From positions 1-52,625 of the forward strand of contig SCUS01000013.1 of the NCBI GenBank assembly GCA_004297725.1: DNA of 52,625 nucleotides. Direction: 5' to 3'. Source of the stretch: Myxococcaceae bacterium. Its GTDB lineage: Bacteria > Myxococcota_A > Polyangia > Polyangiales > Ga0077539. Below, piece by piece: positions 28,101-36,877 of this stretch. Below the pieces are notes generated by a model that was not told the DNA's origin, made no database searches, and was given only the letters and a program-made list of their open reading frames with translations. Each line of letters starts with the position of its first letter. The stretch's first letter is position 1. The translations under genes and the position numbers were made by a program.

Positions 28101-29300
28101 TCAGGTCGTCAGCGCTTCGAGGTCGCCGAGGTTCACCCGGGCGGAGAGCAGCCCGAAGGAGACCTTGGCGCCGCGCACGTCGCGCTCGACGATGGCCCCG
28201 ACCTTCCCCGCGAAGGGGCCGGACTTCACCTGCACCCGCGCGCCGGGGAGCAGCGCCGCCTCGGGGTTTACCGGAGCGGGTACGGCGACGGGCTTCGGGG
28301 CGGGCGCGGGTGCGGGCGTCGCGCGGACGACCGGCGCCGCGGCGGGGCGAGGCGCGGGGCGGGGCTCCGCCGCGGGGGCGGGCGCGGGGCGGGTGAACGC
28401 GGGGCGAGGACGGTCCATCGCGGCGAGGCGCTCGCGGGTCTCGGTGGCGGCGAGGTCGCGGCGGCGGGCGATCTCGGCGTCGTTGCGGAGCTGCCACGCG
28501 GAGTCCCTCGCGGTGGCCTCCTGGACCTGCGCGGCCCGCTCAGCCTGGGCCTGGGCGAGCGCGCCGTCGACGGCGATGAGGTCGTTGTCGCGCGACCACG
28601 CCACGAGGCGGTAGATGGGCATCAGCGCGCGGAAGGCCGCGAGGATGGGCTCCTCCAGCGAGGCGCCCTGGTCGAGCACCACCGCGCGGGAGAGCGGCCA
28701 CCCGACGGACCACCACTGCGTCGGCTGCGACCAGGCGGCCAGGGCCTCGTCGAGCGTGGCGTCGGTGACCTCTCGTACCGGGACCCTCGCCGCGTCGGTC
28801 ACGCCGAGGACGAAGTCTTCGGGGAGCGCGCGGATGGCGGCGACCAGCTCGGCGCGGCCCTCGGGCGAGGCGCAGCGGGCGCGCAGGGTGCGGGCGTCGA
28901 CCCAGGCGTCGCCGTGGATGCGCAGCGAGACCTCGACCCCGTCGGCGTCGATGTGCAGCGCGAGGAAGGCGTGGCGGAAGAACGGCGTCGGGTCGGAGAG
29001 CGTCTCCTTGAGGGAGCGCCCGTCGGTGAGCAGCGCGTCGAGCTCGCGACGGGCCTCGGCGTCGCGCCAGAGGAAGACCCACTGCGCGGTGACGGAGCGC
29101 TTGTTCCAGAGGGAGGGGTGCTCGTCGCTGGCGCGCAGCTCGAGGGCGAGCCCGAGCGCGTTGGCGTCGGCCTGCATGACGCGACCGAGCGCCATGGCCT
29201 TCTCCCTCGCTTCCAGGCGCGGGCGGTTGAAGGTGTTGGAGCTGGCCCTAGGGGGCGCGTAGGCGTCGAACTCCGACGCGCTGAAACCAGGGAAACTCAC
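28101..29300 (-). CDS. Hypothetical protein with C-terminal KOW-like domain
   Basis: 399 residues from the GTG at 29300, preceded by a good Shine-Dalgarno (GAGGAG, seven bases upstream). The N-terminal ~230 residues form an unrecognised globular region ([24 protein letters not shown]). A helical charged segment (~235-290) and a Pro/Ala linker follow, and the last ~45 residues ([21 protein letters not shown]) match a KOW motif as in NusG and ribosomal protein L24, which contact RNA or RNA polymerase. The combination suggests a nucleic-acid- or ribosome-associated protein, but function is not established. Divergent from hutU by 98 bp. Confidence 0.75.
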   Translation of the reverse strand: MSFPGFSASEFDAYAPPRASSNTFNRPRLEAREKAMALGRVMQADANALGLALELRASDEHPSLWNKRSVTAQWVFLWRDAEARRELDALLTDGRSLKETLSDPTPFFRHAFLALHIDADGVEVSLRIHGDAWVDARTLRARCASPEGRAELVAAIRALPEDFVLGVTDAARVPVREVTDATLDEALAAWSQPTQWWSVGWPLSRAVVLDQGASLEEPILAAFRALMPIYRLVAWSRDNDLIAVDGALAQAQAERAAQVQEATARDSAWQLRNDAEIARRRDLAATETRERLAAMDRPRPAFTRPAPAPAAEPRPAPRPAAAPVVRATPAPAPAPKPVAVPAPVNPEAALLPGARVQVKSGPFAGKVGAIVERDVRGAKVSFGLLSARVNLGDLEALTT

Positions 29301-29398
29301 GGGGTATCTCCTCGGGCGGGAAGATACGCGCCGCGCCGTGCAGGTCAACGCGTTCGTCGGTTGCCGCCCTCGGCGCCCCTCCCCTAAGGTTCCGGCGC

Positions 29399-31066
29399 AT
29401 GGACGCCACCACTGGTTCTCGCACCGTTCGCGCGCCTCGCGGCACGTCCCTCACCTGCCGCGGATGGCCCCAGGAAGCCGCGCTTCGCATGCTGATGAAC
29501 AACCTCGACCCCGACGTGGCCGAGCGCCCGGCGGACCTGGTCGTCTACGGCGGCACCGGGAAGGCCGCGCGAAACTGGGCGGCCTTCGACGTCATCGTGC
29601 GCGAGCTGCGCGACCTCGGGGGCGACGAGACCCTGCTTATCCAGTCGGGTAAGGCCGTCGGGCGCTTCCGCACGCACGAGGACGCGCCGAGGGTGCTCCT
29701 CGCCAATTCGCTGCTCGTCCCCAAGTGGGCCACCTGGGAGCACTTCCGCAGGCTCGAGGCCCAGGGCCTCACCATGTACGGCCAGATGACCGCCGGGAGC
29801 TGGATCTACATCGGCACCCAGGGGATTCTCCAGGGCACCTACGAGACCTTCGCCGAGGCCGCCCGGCAGCACTTCGACAACTCCTGGAAGGGCCGATGGA
29901 TCCTCACCGCGGGCCTCGGGGGCATGGGCGGCGCGCAGCCCCTCGCGGCCACGATGAACGACGCCTGCTGCCTCGCGGTGGAGGTCGACCCCGCCCGCGT
30001 CCAGCGGCGGTTGGAGACCCGCTACGTCGACCGGGCGACGGCCTCGCTCGACGAGGCCCTCGGGTGGATTCGCGACGCCTGCGCCAGGGGAGAGGTGCTC
30101 TCCGTCGGGCTCGTGGGCAACGCCGCGGACGTGTACCCCGAGCTGGTGCGCCGGGGCGCCCTGCCCGACTTCGTGACCGAGCAGACCTCGGCGCACGATC
30201 CGCTCCACGGCTACGTCCCGCCGGGTCTGACGCTCGAGGCCGCGGCGGCGCTGCGGGTGAGCGACCCCGACGGCTACGTCACCCGGGCGCGCGAGGGCAT
30301 GGCCATGGAGATACGCGCGATGCGCGACATGCAGCGGGCCGGGGTGGTGGCCTGCGACTACGGCAACAACATCCGCGCGGAGGCCCAGCTCGCCGGGGCG
30401 CACGACGCCTTCGAGATCCCCGGCTTCATCCCGCAGTACATCCGCCCGCAGTTCTGCGTGGGGCGCGGTCCCTTCCGCTGGGTGGCGCTCTCCGGCGACC
30501 CGGAGGACATCGCCGCGACCGACCGCGCCGTGCTCGAGGCCGTGCCCGACGACCCCTCGCTGCGGCGGTGGATACAGCTCGCCAGCGAGCGGGTCGCCTA
30601 CCAGGGTCTGCCCGCGCGCATCTGCTGGCTTGGCTACGGGGAGCGAGCGAGGGTGGGCCTCGCCTTCAACGAGCTGGTGCGCACCGGCAAGGTGAAGGCG
30701 CCCATCGTGATCGGGCGCGACCACCTCGACTGCGGCTCGGTCGCCTCGCCGCATCGGGAGACCGAGGCGATGCTCGACGGCTCGGACGCCATCGCCGACT
30801 GGCCCATCCTCAACGCGCTGGTCAACTGCGCCGCGGGGGCCTCGTGGGTGAGCGTGCACCACGGCGGCGGCGTCGGCATCGGCAACAGCCTCCACGCGGG
30901 CATGGTGGTCGTCGCCGACGGCACCGACGGCGCCGCGCGGCGGCTGGAGCGGGTGCTCACCAGCGACCCCGGGATGGGGGTGATCCGCCACGCGGACGCG
31001 GGCTATGAGCGGGCGATCGAGTTCGCCGAGGAGCACGGAGTGCGGGTTCCGCACCGGGTGGGGTGA
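29399..31066 (+). CDS. hutU: Urocanate hydratase (urocanase)
   Basis: 555 residues, matching urocanase. It converts urocanate to 4-imidazolone-5-propionate in histidine degradation, with tightly bound NAD+. Visible signatures: [48 protein letters not shown] (NAD binding), [29 protein letters not shown] with the Cys corresponding to the NAD-linked active-site residue of the Pseudomonas enzyme, and [21 protein letters not shown] at 29399. hutI follows after 4 bp. The hutH gene (histidine ammonia-lyase) is not in the window. Confidence 0.96.
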   Translation: MDATTGSRTVRAPRGTSLTCRGWPQEAALRMLMNNLDPDVAERPADLVVYGGTGKAARNWAAFDVIVRELRDLGGDETLLIQSGKAVGRFRTHEDAPRVLLANSLLVPKWATWEHFRRLEAQGLTMYGQMTAGSWIYIGTQGILQGTYETFAEAARQHFDNSWKGRWILTAGLGGMGGAQPLAATMNDACCLAVEVDPARVQRRLETRYVDRATASLDEALGWIRDACARGEVLSVGLVGNAADVYPELVRRGALPDFVTEQTSAHDPLHGYVPPGLTLEAAAALRVSDPDGYVTRAREGMAMEIRAMRDMQRAGVVACDYGNNIRAEAQLAGAHDAFEIPGFIPQYIRPQFCVGRGPFRWVALSGDPEDIAATDRAVLEAVPDDPSLRRWIQLASERVAYQGLPARICWLGYGERARVGLAFNELVRTGKVKAPIVIGRDHLDCGSVASPHRETEAMLDGSDAIADWPILNALVNCAAGASWVSVHHGGGVGIGNSLHAGMVVVADGTDGAARRLERVLTSDPGMGVIRHADAGYERAIEFAEEHGVRVPHRVG

Positions 31067-31070
31067 GCCG

Positions 31071-32336
31071 GTGAGGGTCGCCGCCAACCTGCTGCTCCGC
31101 CACGCCCGGGAGGTGATTACCTGCTCGGGTAAGCTCCCGACCCGCGCGGCGAAGGGGGACTTCGACCCGGCGCCGCTCGGGCTCATCGAGGACGGCGCGG
31201 TGGCCATCGCCGACGACCGCATCGTCGCCGTGGGGCGCACCGCCGAGGTGGAGCGCTCGGTGTCGCTGAGCTCCGGCGCGACGGTGATCGACGTGGGCGA
31301 CGCCATGCTGACGCCAGGGCTCGTCGACGCGCACACCCACTCGCTCTTCGTGGGAAGCCGCGCGGGGGAGTTCTCGCTGCGGGTGCAGGGAGCGGGCTAC
31401 GCGGAGATCGCGGCGAAGGGAGGCGGCATCGCGGCCAGCGTGAAGGCGCTGCGAGGGGCGACCGACGAGGCGCTGAGGGCGGCGCTGGCGAGGCGGCTCG
31501 ATGCGATGGCCCGCTTCGGGACGACGACCGTGGAGGTGAAGTCGGGCTACGCGCTGGAGACCGCCCAGGAGCTGCGCTCGCTCAAGCTGGCGCGCTCGAT
31601 GGGCGATCGGGTGGTGCCGACCTTCCTGGGGCTGCACGCGGTTCCGCCGGAGCTGCGGGGGACGGAGGACGGGAGGGCGCGCTACCTGGCGACGGTGGCG
31701 GGGCGGATGCTCGATGCGGTGGTGGCCGGCGGCGACGCCCGCTTCATCGACGCCTACGTCGACGGGCCGGGCTTCAGCGTGGCCGAGTGCGCCCCGGCGC
31801 TGGAGCGGGCGAAGGCGCTGGGGCTGCGGGCGAGGCTGCACGTGGGGCAGTTCGAGGACGTCGGAGGGGCTCAGCTCGCGGCGTCGCTGGGCGCGGCGAG
31901 CGCCGACCACCTGGAGCATGTGAGCGACGAGGGGCTGCGCGCGATGGCCGCAGCAGGCGTGACGGCGGTGCTGCTGCCCGGGGCGGCGTTCTCGCTGGGG
32001 CAGCCGATGCCCGACGCGAGGAGGATGAGGGCGCTCGGGGTGGCGGTGGCCCTGGCCACGGACTGCAACCCGGGCACGAGCCACTGCGACGCGCTGCCCT
32101 GGATGGCGGCCTTCGGGGTGCGGCAGATGGGGCTCTCGACGGTGGAGGCGTGGTTCGCCATCACGGCGACGGCGGCGGGGTGCCTCGACCTGGGCGATCG
32201 GGGGCGCCTCGCGGTGGGCGCGAGGGCCGACGTCGCGGTGCTCGACCTGCCGGGCTGGGAGGCGCTGCCGTACGTGCTGGGGAGCCCGCGCGCCCTGGCG
32301 ACGGTGACGGGCGGGGCGCTGCGCCGCTGGGAGTGA
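31071..32336 (+). CDS. hutI: Imidazolonepropionase
   Basis: 421 residues from the GTG at 31071, 4 bp after hutU. A metal-dependent amidohydrolase that opens the imidazolone ring of 4-imidazolone-5-propionate to give N-formimino-glutamate. Metal and substrate motifs are visible: VDAHTHSLFVGSR, FGTTTVEVKSGYALE, ARLHVGQFEDVGGAQ, SADHLEHVS and ALATDCNPGTSH. The length fits the family. Convergent with the barrel gene (7 bp). The longer in-frame start at 31005 would overlap hutU and is unlikely. Confidence 0.95.
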   Translation: MRVAANLLLRHAREVITCSGKLPTRAAKGDFDPAPLGLIEDGAVAIADDRIVAVGRTAEVERSVSLSSGATVIDVGDAMLTPGLVDAHTHSLFVGSRAGEFSLRVQGAGYAEIAAKGGGIAASVKALRGATDEALRAALARRLDAMARFGTTTVEVKSGYALETAQELRSLKLARSMGDRVVPTFLGLHAVPPELRGTEDGRARYLATVAGRMLDAVVAGGDARFIDAYVDGPGFSVAECAPALERAKALGLRARLHVGQFEDVGGAQLAASLGAASADHLEHVSDEGLRAMAAAGVTAVLLPGAAFSLGQPMPDARRMRALGVAVALATDCNPGTSHCDALPWMAAFGVRQMGLSTVEAWFAITATAAGCLDLGDRGRLAVGARADVAVLDLPGWEALPYVLGSPRALATVTGGALRRWE

Positions 32337-32343
32337 GCGGCGC

Positions 32344-33645
32344 TCACCAGCGGGTGTAGAAGCCCAGCTCGGGCGCGAGGATGGGCAGCAGGTCGCCGGG
32401 GCTGGTGCGGAGCTCGACGCGCATCGCGGGGCGCAGCCCGAAGGCGTGGGCGACGCGCACGTCGGCGCTGAGCGAGACGATGTGTGCCCGGATGGCCACG
32501 AGCTGCAGCCCCACCGGCAGCCGGTCGAGCTGCACCCCGTAGGTGTACTCCGCGCCGAGCTCGAAGCGGGTGCTCGGGCGCCAGGAGGCCCGCATCCCGA
32601 AGGAGGACGCGCCGTCGTCGAGGGTCTCCCCCGAGGGCCCGGGGGCGAGCACCCAGGCGAACCAGTAGCGGGCCTCGAGCCGCAGCGCGTCGGTGAGCGC
32701 GACGCCGAGGGCGGGGTTGAAGAGGTGCACCACCTGGCCGCTGTCGTAGCGCCAGTGGGTGTAGCTCCCGGAGGCGGTGAGCCGGCTGCCCACCGGGGCG
32801 CTCATCCCGAGGCGTCCCAGCCAGCGGGGGACCGCCACGGCGGGGGCGCCCACCCCCAGCTCCAGGTGGAGCATCCAGCCCGCCCTCGGCACCCACGCGA
32901 CGCCGAGGAAGTGCAGGCCGTTGTAGCTCTTCGAGCCCTCGTCGACGCCGAAGCGCAGCGACTGCTCCGTGCGCGCCGAGAGCCGCAGGGTGTTCCATGC
33001 CTGGAGCACCGAGAGGTCCGCCGAGGGATAGCCCCGGAGTCCGCCGCGCGCGAAGAAGAGATCGTCCCGGAGCGCCAGCCTCGCCTCACCGCGGAAGACC
33101 AGGTCTCTCAGCGCTCGCACCTCGCCGTCGTCCGGGCTCGCCCGCATCGCCTCGTCGAGGGAGCGCGCGGCGGTGGTGGCGTCGCCCTGCCAGTGGGCCA
33201 TGCGCGCCCGACGCAGCAGCAACATCGCGCTCCCGGGAGAGCGCGCGAGGCCGAGATCGATCTCCCGGCCCGCGTCGTCCCAGCGCGACTGCCAGAGGAA
33301 CACATCGACCAGGCCCGCGCGCACCTCGGGGTCGTCCGGGTGCCGCGCCAGCACCCGTCGGTAGCCCGACTCGCTCTCCGCCCAGCGCCCGTCCCAGGCG
33401 TCGACGCGCGCCAGCTCGGCCCGCAGCTCGTCGTCGTCGGGGTACGCGCGCAGGCGCTGCTCGAGCAGGTCGCGAGCAAGGTCGCGGGAGCCCCTTCGCG
33501 CGGCGCGCCTCGCCTCGGACAGCAGCGAGTCGCGCGTGAGGTAGGTCGCTGGGGGCGGCGCCGCCACGGTCGCTCGGCAGCCCGCCAGCGCCAGCGCCAG
33601 CAGCGCCCATGAGCCTTGACGGCCCCTCGCGAACCCGCCACAGAT
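32344..33645 (-). CDS. TPR plus YaiO-like outer-membrane beta-barrel (lipoprotein signal); start unclear
   Basis: About 433 residues. The signal (RGRQGSWALLALALAGC) has a lipobox LAGC. Residues ~40-190 form TPR-like repeats (LLSEARRAARRGSRDLARDLL; WAESESGYRRVLARHPDDPEV; AGREIDLGLARSPGSAMLLL), and the C-terminal half has alternating strands ending with aromatic residues (YTHWRYDSGQVVHLF ... YTYGVQLDRLPVGLQL), ending in PELGFYTRW, resembling YaiO-family and PgaA/BcsC-type exporters. No ATG, GTG or TTG precedes the signal in frame; the closest in-frame codons are ATC at 33645 and CTG at 33603, while an ATG at 33610 is out of frame. The divergent gene begins only 6 bp away. The start given is provisional. 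Confidence 0.72.
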   Translation of the reverse strand: MCGGFARGRQGSWALLALALAGCRATVAAPPPATYLTRDSLLSEARRAARRGSRDLARDLLEQRLRAYPDDDELRAELARVDAWDGRWAESESGYRRVLARHPDDPEVRAGLVDVFLWQSRWDDAGREIDLGLARSPGSAMLLLRRARMAHWQGDATTAARSLDEAMRASPDDGEVRALRDLVFRGEARLALRDDLFFARGGLRGYPSADLSVLQAWNTLRLSARTEQSLRFGVDEGSKSYNGLHFLGVAWVPRAGWMLHLELGVGAPAVAVPRWLGRLGMSAPVGSRLTASGSYTHWRYDSGQVVHLFNPALGVALTDALRLEARYWFAWVLAPGPSGETLDDGASSFGMRASWRPSTRFELGAEYTYGVQLDRLPVGLQLVAIRAHIVSLSADVRVAHAFGLRPAMRVELRTSPGDLLPILAPELGFYTRW

Positions 33646-33651
33646 CGCCCC

Positions 33652-34938
33652 ATGCCTCGGCCTCCGTACCGTTGCCGCGCCGGGCTGCGCAGGGGCCTCG
33701 GGGTCGTGGCCGCGGCGATCGTCGGGTCCGTCGCCTGCGTCCCTCGGCCCTACTCCGTCGACGAGTCGATGCGGCGCGCTGGGCAATTCCTGACGCCGGT
33801 CACCTTCGCGGCGGCCGGGGCCTACGACGAGGACGGGCGCGCCTTCCCGCTGGGACGCTGTGGCTTTCGTGACTGCGAGCGCCTCGCGGTGAGGAGCTAT
33901 CGCATCCCGCCGGGTCATCCCCTGGAGCCGTACCTCGCCGATCGCTCCTTCGTCTACGACGACGCGCTCGCGATGATCGCCCTCTCGCTCGTGGGACGGC
34001 GCGACGAGGCGCGCGCGATCGGCAACACCCTCACCACGCTCCTCACCGCCGACTCGACGCTGGGCTTCTCCTTCAGCCTCGCGTCGCCGAGCTTCTACAA
34101 CGTCCGCTATGTGCGCGCGGGCACCGTGGCCTGGGCCGGCTACGCGCTGGCCCTCTACGACGCCCTCACCCACGAGCGGCGCTTCACCCCCTACGCGCAG
34201 CGCATCGCCGATCGGCTGCTGGCCTCGCGCATCGACGCGACGGGCGACCCTCGCGCGGGCCTGGTCCCCGGCGGCCGCGGCGCGTGGCGCGACCACTACC
34301 GCAGCTTCGACCCGCTGCACGTCGCCGCGTACTGCGCCACGGAGCACCAGATCGACACGTACTTCCTCCTCGACGCGCTCGCAGGGAGCGATCCGACCGG
34401 GCGCTACCGGGCCGCCGCCGACCAGCTCGGGGCGCGCATCGTCGACGCGCTGTGGCTCGGCCCCGAAGGGCGCTTCGCGGTGGCGGTGACCGAGCGCGGC
34501 GTGGTGACCGACCGGGCCCTCGACGCCGCCGGCGCGTGGGGAGCGCTCTTCCTCCTCGCCCGGGGAGACCGGGCGCGGGCCGGGCGCTCGCTCGACTACA
34601 CGCTCCGCACCTTCGCTCGCCGGGGATCGGGGCTCCGAGGCTACGCGCCCTACGCAGGTCCGGCGCCCGACTACCCCGGCCAGGACTTCTCCGAGACCCT
34701 CTTCGCCGAAGGCACCGCGGGCGTCGCCCTGGCGTTGCTGCGGGCGGGCCGCTCCCGCGAGGCCGGGGAGCTCTCCGACTCGCTGCGCGCCCTGCAGCGC
34801 CAGGGCGACGGCGGGGTCGTGTACGCGGTGCCCGCCTCGGAGGACTTCCCCGACCTCGCCGCCGCGGCGCCCACGGCGTGGCTGCTCTTCCTCGAGATCG
34901 AGCGCCGCGACGGCCGTCCGGTGGTGTTCGGCGGATAG
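33652..34938 (+). CDS. Lipoprotein, probable alpha/alpha-barrel glycan-active protein
   Basis: 428 residues from the ATG at 33652; the signal ends in the lipobox SVAC (Cys29). The mature part is mostly helical with repeated short conserved segments (RSFVYDDALAMIALSLVG; AYCATEHQIDTYFLLDAL; ETLFAEGTAGVALALL; DLAAAAPTAWLLFLEIE), the pattern of six-hairpin alpha/alpha toroid proteins (glycosidases or lyases). Conserved acidic residues (YDDA, EHQID, EGT) could be catalytic, but the family was not identified. It is followed by the GT2 synthase after 8 bp, so an operon is likely, and it may trim or process the nascent glycan in the periplasm. Confidence 0.75.
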   Translation: MPRPPYRCRAGLRRGLGVVAAAIVGSVACVPRPYSVDESMRRAGQFLTPVTFAAAGAYDEDGRAFPLGRCGFRDCERLAVRSYRIPPGHPLEPYLADRSFVYDDALAMIALSLVGRRDEARAIGNTLTTLLTADSTLGFSFSLASPSFYNVRYVRAGTVAWAGYALALYDALTHERRFTPYAQRIADRLLASRIDATGDPRAGLVPGGRGAWRDHYRSFDPLHVAAYCATEHQIDTYFLLDALAGSDPTGRYRAAADQLGARIVDALWLGPEGRFAVAVTERGVVTDRALDAAGAWGALFLLARGDRARAGRSLDYTLRTFARRGSGLRGYAPYAGPAPDYPGQDFSETLFAEGTAGVALALLRAGRSREAGELSDSLRALQRQGDGGVVYAVPASEDFPDLAAAAPTAWLLFLEIERRDGRPVVFGG

Positions 34939-34946
34939 CGCGAGGG

Positions 34947-36461
34947 ATGAGCTTCTTCCAGGTCGTGCTGATCGCCCTCGACAGCGTGGTGGTGGCCTAC
35001 GTGACCACCTACTTCCTGCTCAACCTGGGCTTCGTGGTGCTGAGCTTCTTCTCGATCCGCCGCGAGCTGCAGGCCGAGCAGGTGCTGCCCGCGGCGAGCA
35101 CGCTCGACGAGCGCTTCCTCCCGCTGGTGACGCTGCTGGTGCCCGCCTACAACGAGGAGGTCACCATCGCGGAGAGCGTGCGCTCGCTGCTGCGGCTCAC
35201 CTACCCCGCCTACGAGATCGTGATCTGCAACGACGGCTCGAAGGACCGCACGGTCCAGGTGCTCCTCAAGGAGTTTCAGTTCGTGCGCGCGGAGTTCGAG
35301 TACGACGACCACCTGGGCACCGCGCCGATCAGGGCCTTCTACGAGTCGCGCGCCCCGCTGCCTCCGGGGCTGCGCCGGCTGGTGCTCATCGACAAGGAGA
35401 ACGGCGGCAAGGCCGACGCCCTCAACGCCGCGATCAACGTCTCCCGGGGCGAGTTCGTCACCAGCATGGACGCCGACAGCCTGCTGGTGCCCGACGCGCT
35501 CCTGCTCGCCGCGAGGCCCATCCAGGCGGCGCCGAAGGAGGTCGTCGCGGTGGGCGTGCAGGTGGGGCTCACCAACGGCTCCGTCATCGAGGGCGGCCGC
35601 ATCGTGGAGGCCCGCATCCCCGCGGCGTGGATCGCCCGCTTCCAGATCGTGGAGTACATGCGCTCCTTCGCCCAGGGCCGCACGGCGCTGACGGCGCTCA
35701 ACTCCGTGCTGATCCTCTCGGGGGTCTTCGCGCTGATGCGGCGCGACCTGGTCATCGCCATCGGCGGCTTCCTCACCAAGTACATGCGCAGCCGCATCGG
35801 CATCGAGTACTGCGGGGCGGGCTCGCACACCGTCTGCGAGGACATGGAGATCGTCGTCCGGCTCCATCGCTACCTCCTCGACAAGGGCCTGCCCGGCCGC
35901 ATCGTGGCCCTCCCCTTCCCCACCGCATGGACCGAGGCGCCCGAGAACTACCGGGACATCGGCAAGCAGCGCTCGCGCTGGTACCGCGGTCTTCTGGAGG
36001 TGCTCAACTACCACCGGGCGATGATGTTTCGCCGCCGCTTCGGCCGCATCGGGCTCTTCGCTCTCCCCTACCAGCTCGTCTTCGAGGCCCTGGCGCCGGT
36101 GCTGGAGTGCCTGGGCTACATGCTGCTCGTCGTGTCCTCGCTGCTCGGCTTCCTGTCGCTCACGGCCTTCCTCGCCTTCCTCGCCTTCGCGACGGCGGTC
36201 AACCTCTGCCTGTCGACCCTCGCGGTGCTGCTCTGCATCCGCGCCGAGCGCCTTCACGGCGGCTCCGCGGAGGGGCTCGCGCTCTTCCCCTATCGCCGCG
36301 CCCGCGACGTGCTGCTGCTCATCGCCATGGGCTTCGTGTCGAGCTTCGGATACCGGCAGTACCTCGCCATCTGGCAGCTCCGCGGGCTATGGGACTTCCT
36401 GAAGGGCAAGAAGGGGTGGGACAAGTTTGCGAGGCAGGGGTTCTCTGCAGGCGGGAGCTGA
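34947..36461 (+). CDS. Processive-type membrane GT2 glycosyltransferase
   Basis: 504 residues. One N-terminal membrane segment (~5-30), a cytoplasmic GT-A domain and four C-terminal helices (from ~375). Motifs of processive family-2 synthases: VPAYNEE (~65), ENGGKADALNA, DxD in SMDADS (~173), acceptor/TED-like CEDMEIVVRLH (~297) and QRSRWYRG (~341; Q-x-x-R-W). This resembles PgaC/IcaA, HasA and BcsA, which polymerise and translocate sugars across the inner membrane. The sugar donor cannot be named. The ATG at 34947 follows the lipoprotein stop after 8 bp; the response regulator starts 1 bp after the stop. The C-terminus WDKFARQGF is typical of such synthases. Confidence 0.92.
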   Translation: MSFFQVVLIALDSVVVAYVTTYFLLNLGFVVLSFFSIRRELQAEQVLPAASTLDERFLPLVTLLVPAYNEEVTIAESVRSLLRLTYPAYEIVICNDGSKDRTVQVLLKEFQFVRAEFEYDDHLGTAPIRAFYESRAPLPPGLRRLVLIDKENGGKADALNAAINVSRGEFVTSMDADSLLVPDALLLAARPIQAAPKEVVAVGVQVGLTNGSVIEGGRIVEARIPAAWIARFQIVEYMRSFAQGRTALTALNSVLILSGVFALMRRDLVIAIGGFLTKYMRSRIGIEYCGAGSHTVCEDMEIVVRLHRYLLDKGLPGRIVALPFPTAWTEAPENYRDIGKQRSRWYRGLLEVLNYHRAMMFRRRFGRIGLFALPYQLVFEALAPVLECLGYMLLVVSSLLGFLSLTAFLAFLAFATAVNLCLSTLAVLLCIRAERLHGGSAEGLALFPYRRARDVLLLIAMGFVSSFGYRQYLAIWQLRGLWDFLKGKKGWDKFARQGFSAGGS

Positions 36462-36462
36462 G

Positions 36463-36858
36463 ATGTCGAACGAAGATGCCGCCGTGGTGAGTCCCCGCGC
36501 GAGGGTGTTCCTGGTCGACGACAACCCCGCCGCGGTCGAGCCCATCCACCAGCGGCTCTGCGCGCTCGGCCATGTCACGACGGTGCTCCACGATGGCGCC
36601 CAGGTGCTGGAGGCTGCGCGCCGCGAGCGGCCCGACCTCGCGATCCTGGAGGTGCTGCTGCCCGAGGTGAACGGCTACCAGCTCTGCCGCGAGCTCAAGC
36701 GCCTGGAGCGCCCGCCCATCGTGGTGATGCTGACCGCCCGCTCCGAGCCGGAGGACCGCTTCTGGGCGACGGAGTGCGGGGCCGACCTCTTTCTCTCCAA
36801 GCCCGTCGAGCCCGAGCTGCTGGTGCAGCAGGTGACGGCGCTGCTCGCCGCGAAGTAG
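36463..36858 (+). CDS. Single-domain response regulator with Glu at phospho-site
   Basis: 131 residues, a CheY-like receiver alone. Acidic pair D19 D20 (FLVDDN), Thr91 (LTARS) and Lys113 (LSKPVE) are present, but the phospho-acceptor position is Glu63 (LAILEVLLPEVNG) instead of Asp. It could be a phosphomimetic, constitutively active receiver. It starts 1 bp after the GT2 stop with GGGAG upstream, so it is almost certainly co-translated with the synthase and probably tunes it. No output domain. Confidence 0.9.
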   Translation: MSNEDAAVVSPRARVFLVDDNPAAVEPIHQRLCALGHVTTVLHDGAQVLEAARRERPDLAILEVLLPEVNGYQLCRELKRLERPPIVVMLTARSEPEDRFWATECGADLFLSKPVEPELLVQQVTALLAAK

Positions 36859-36877
36859 GGCCCCCCCCCGGAGGGAC

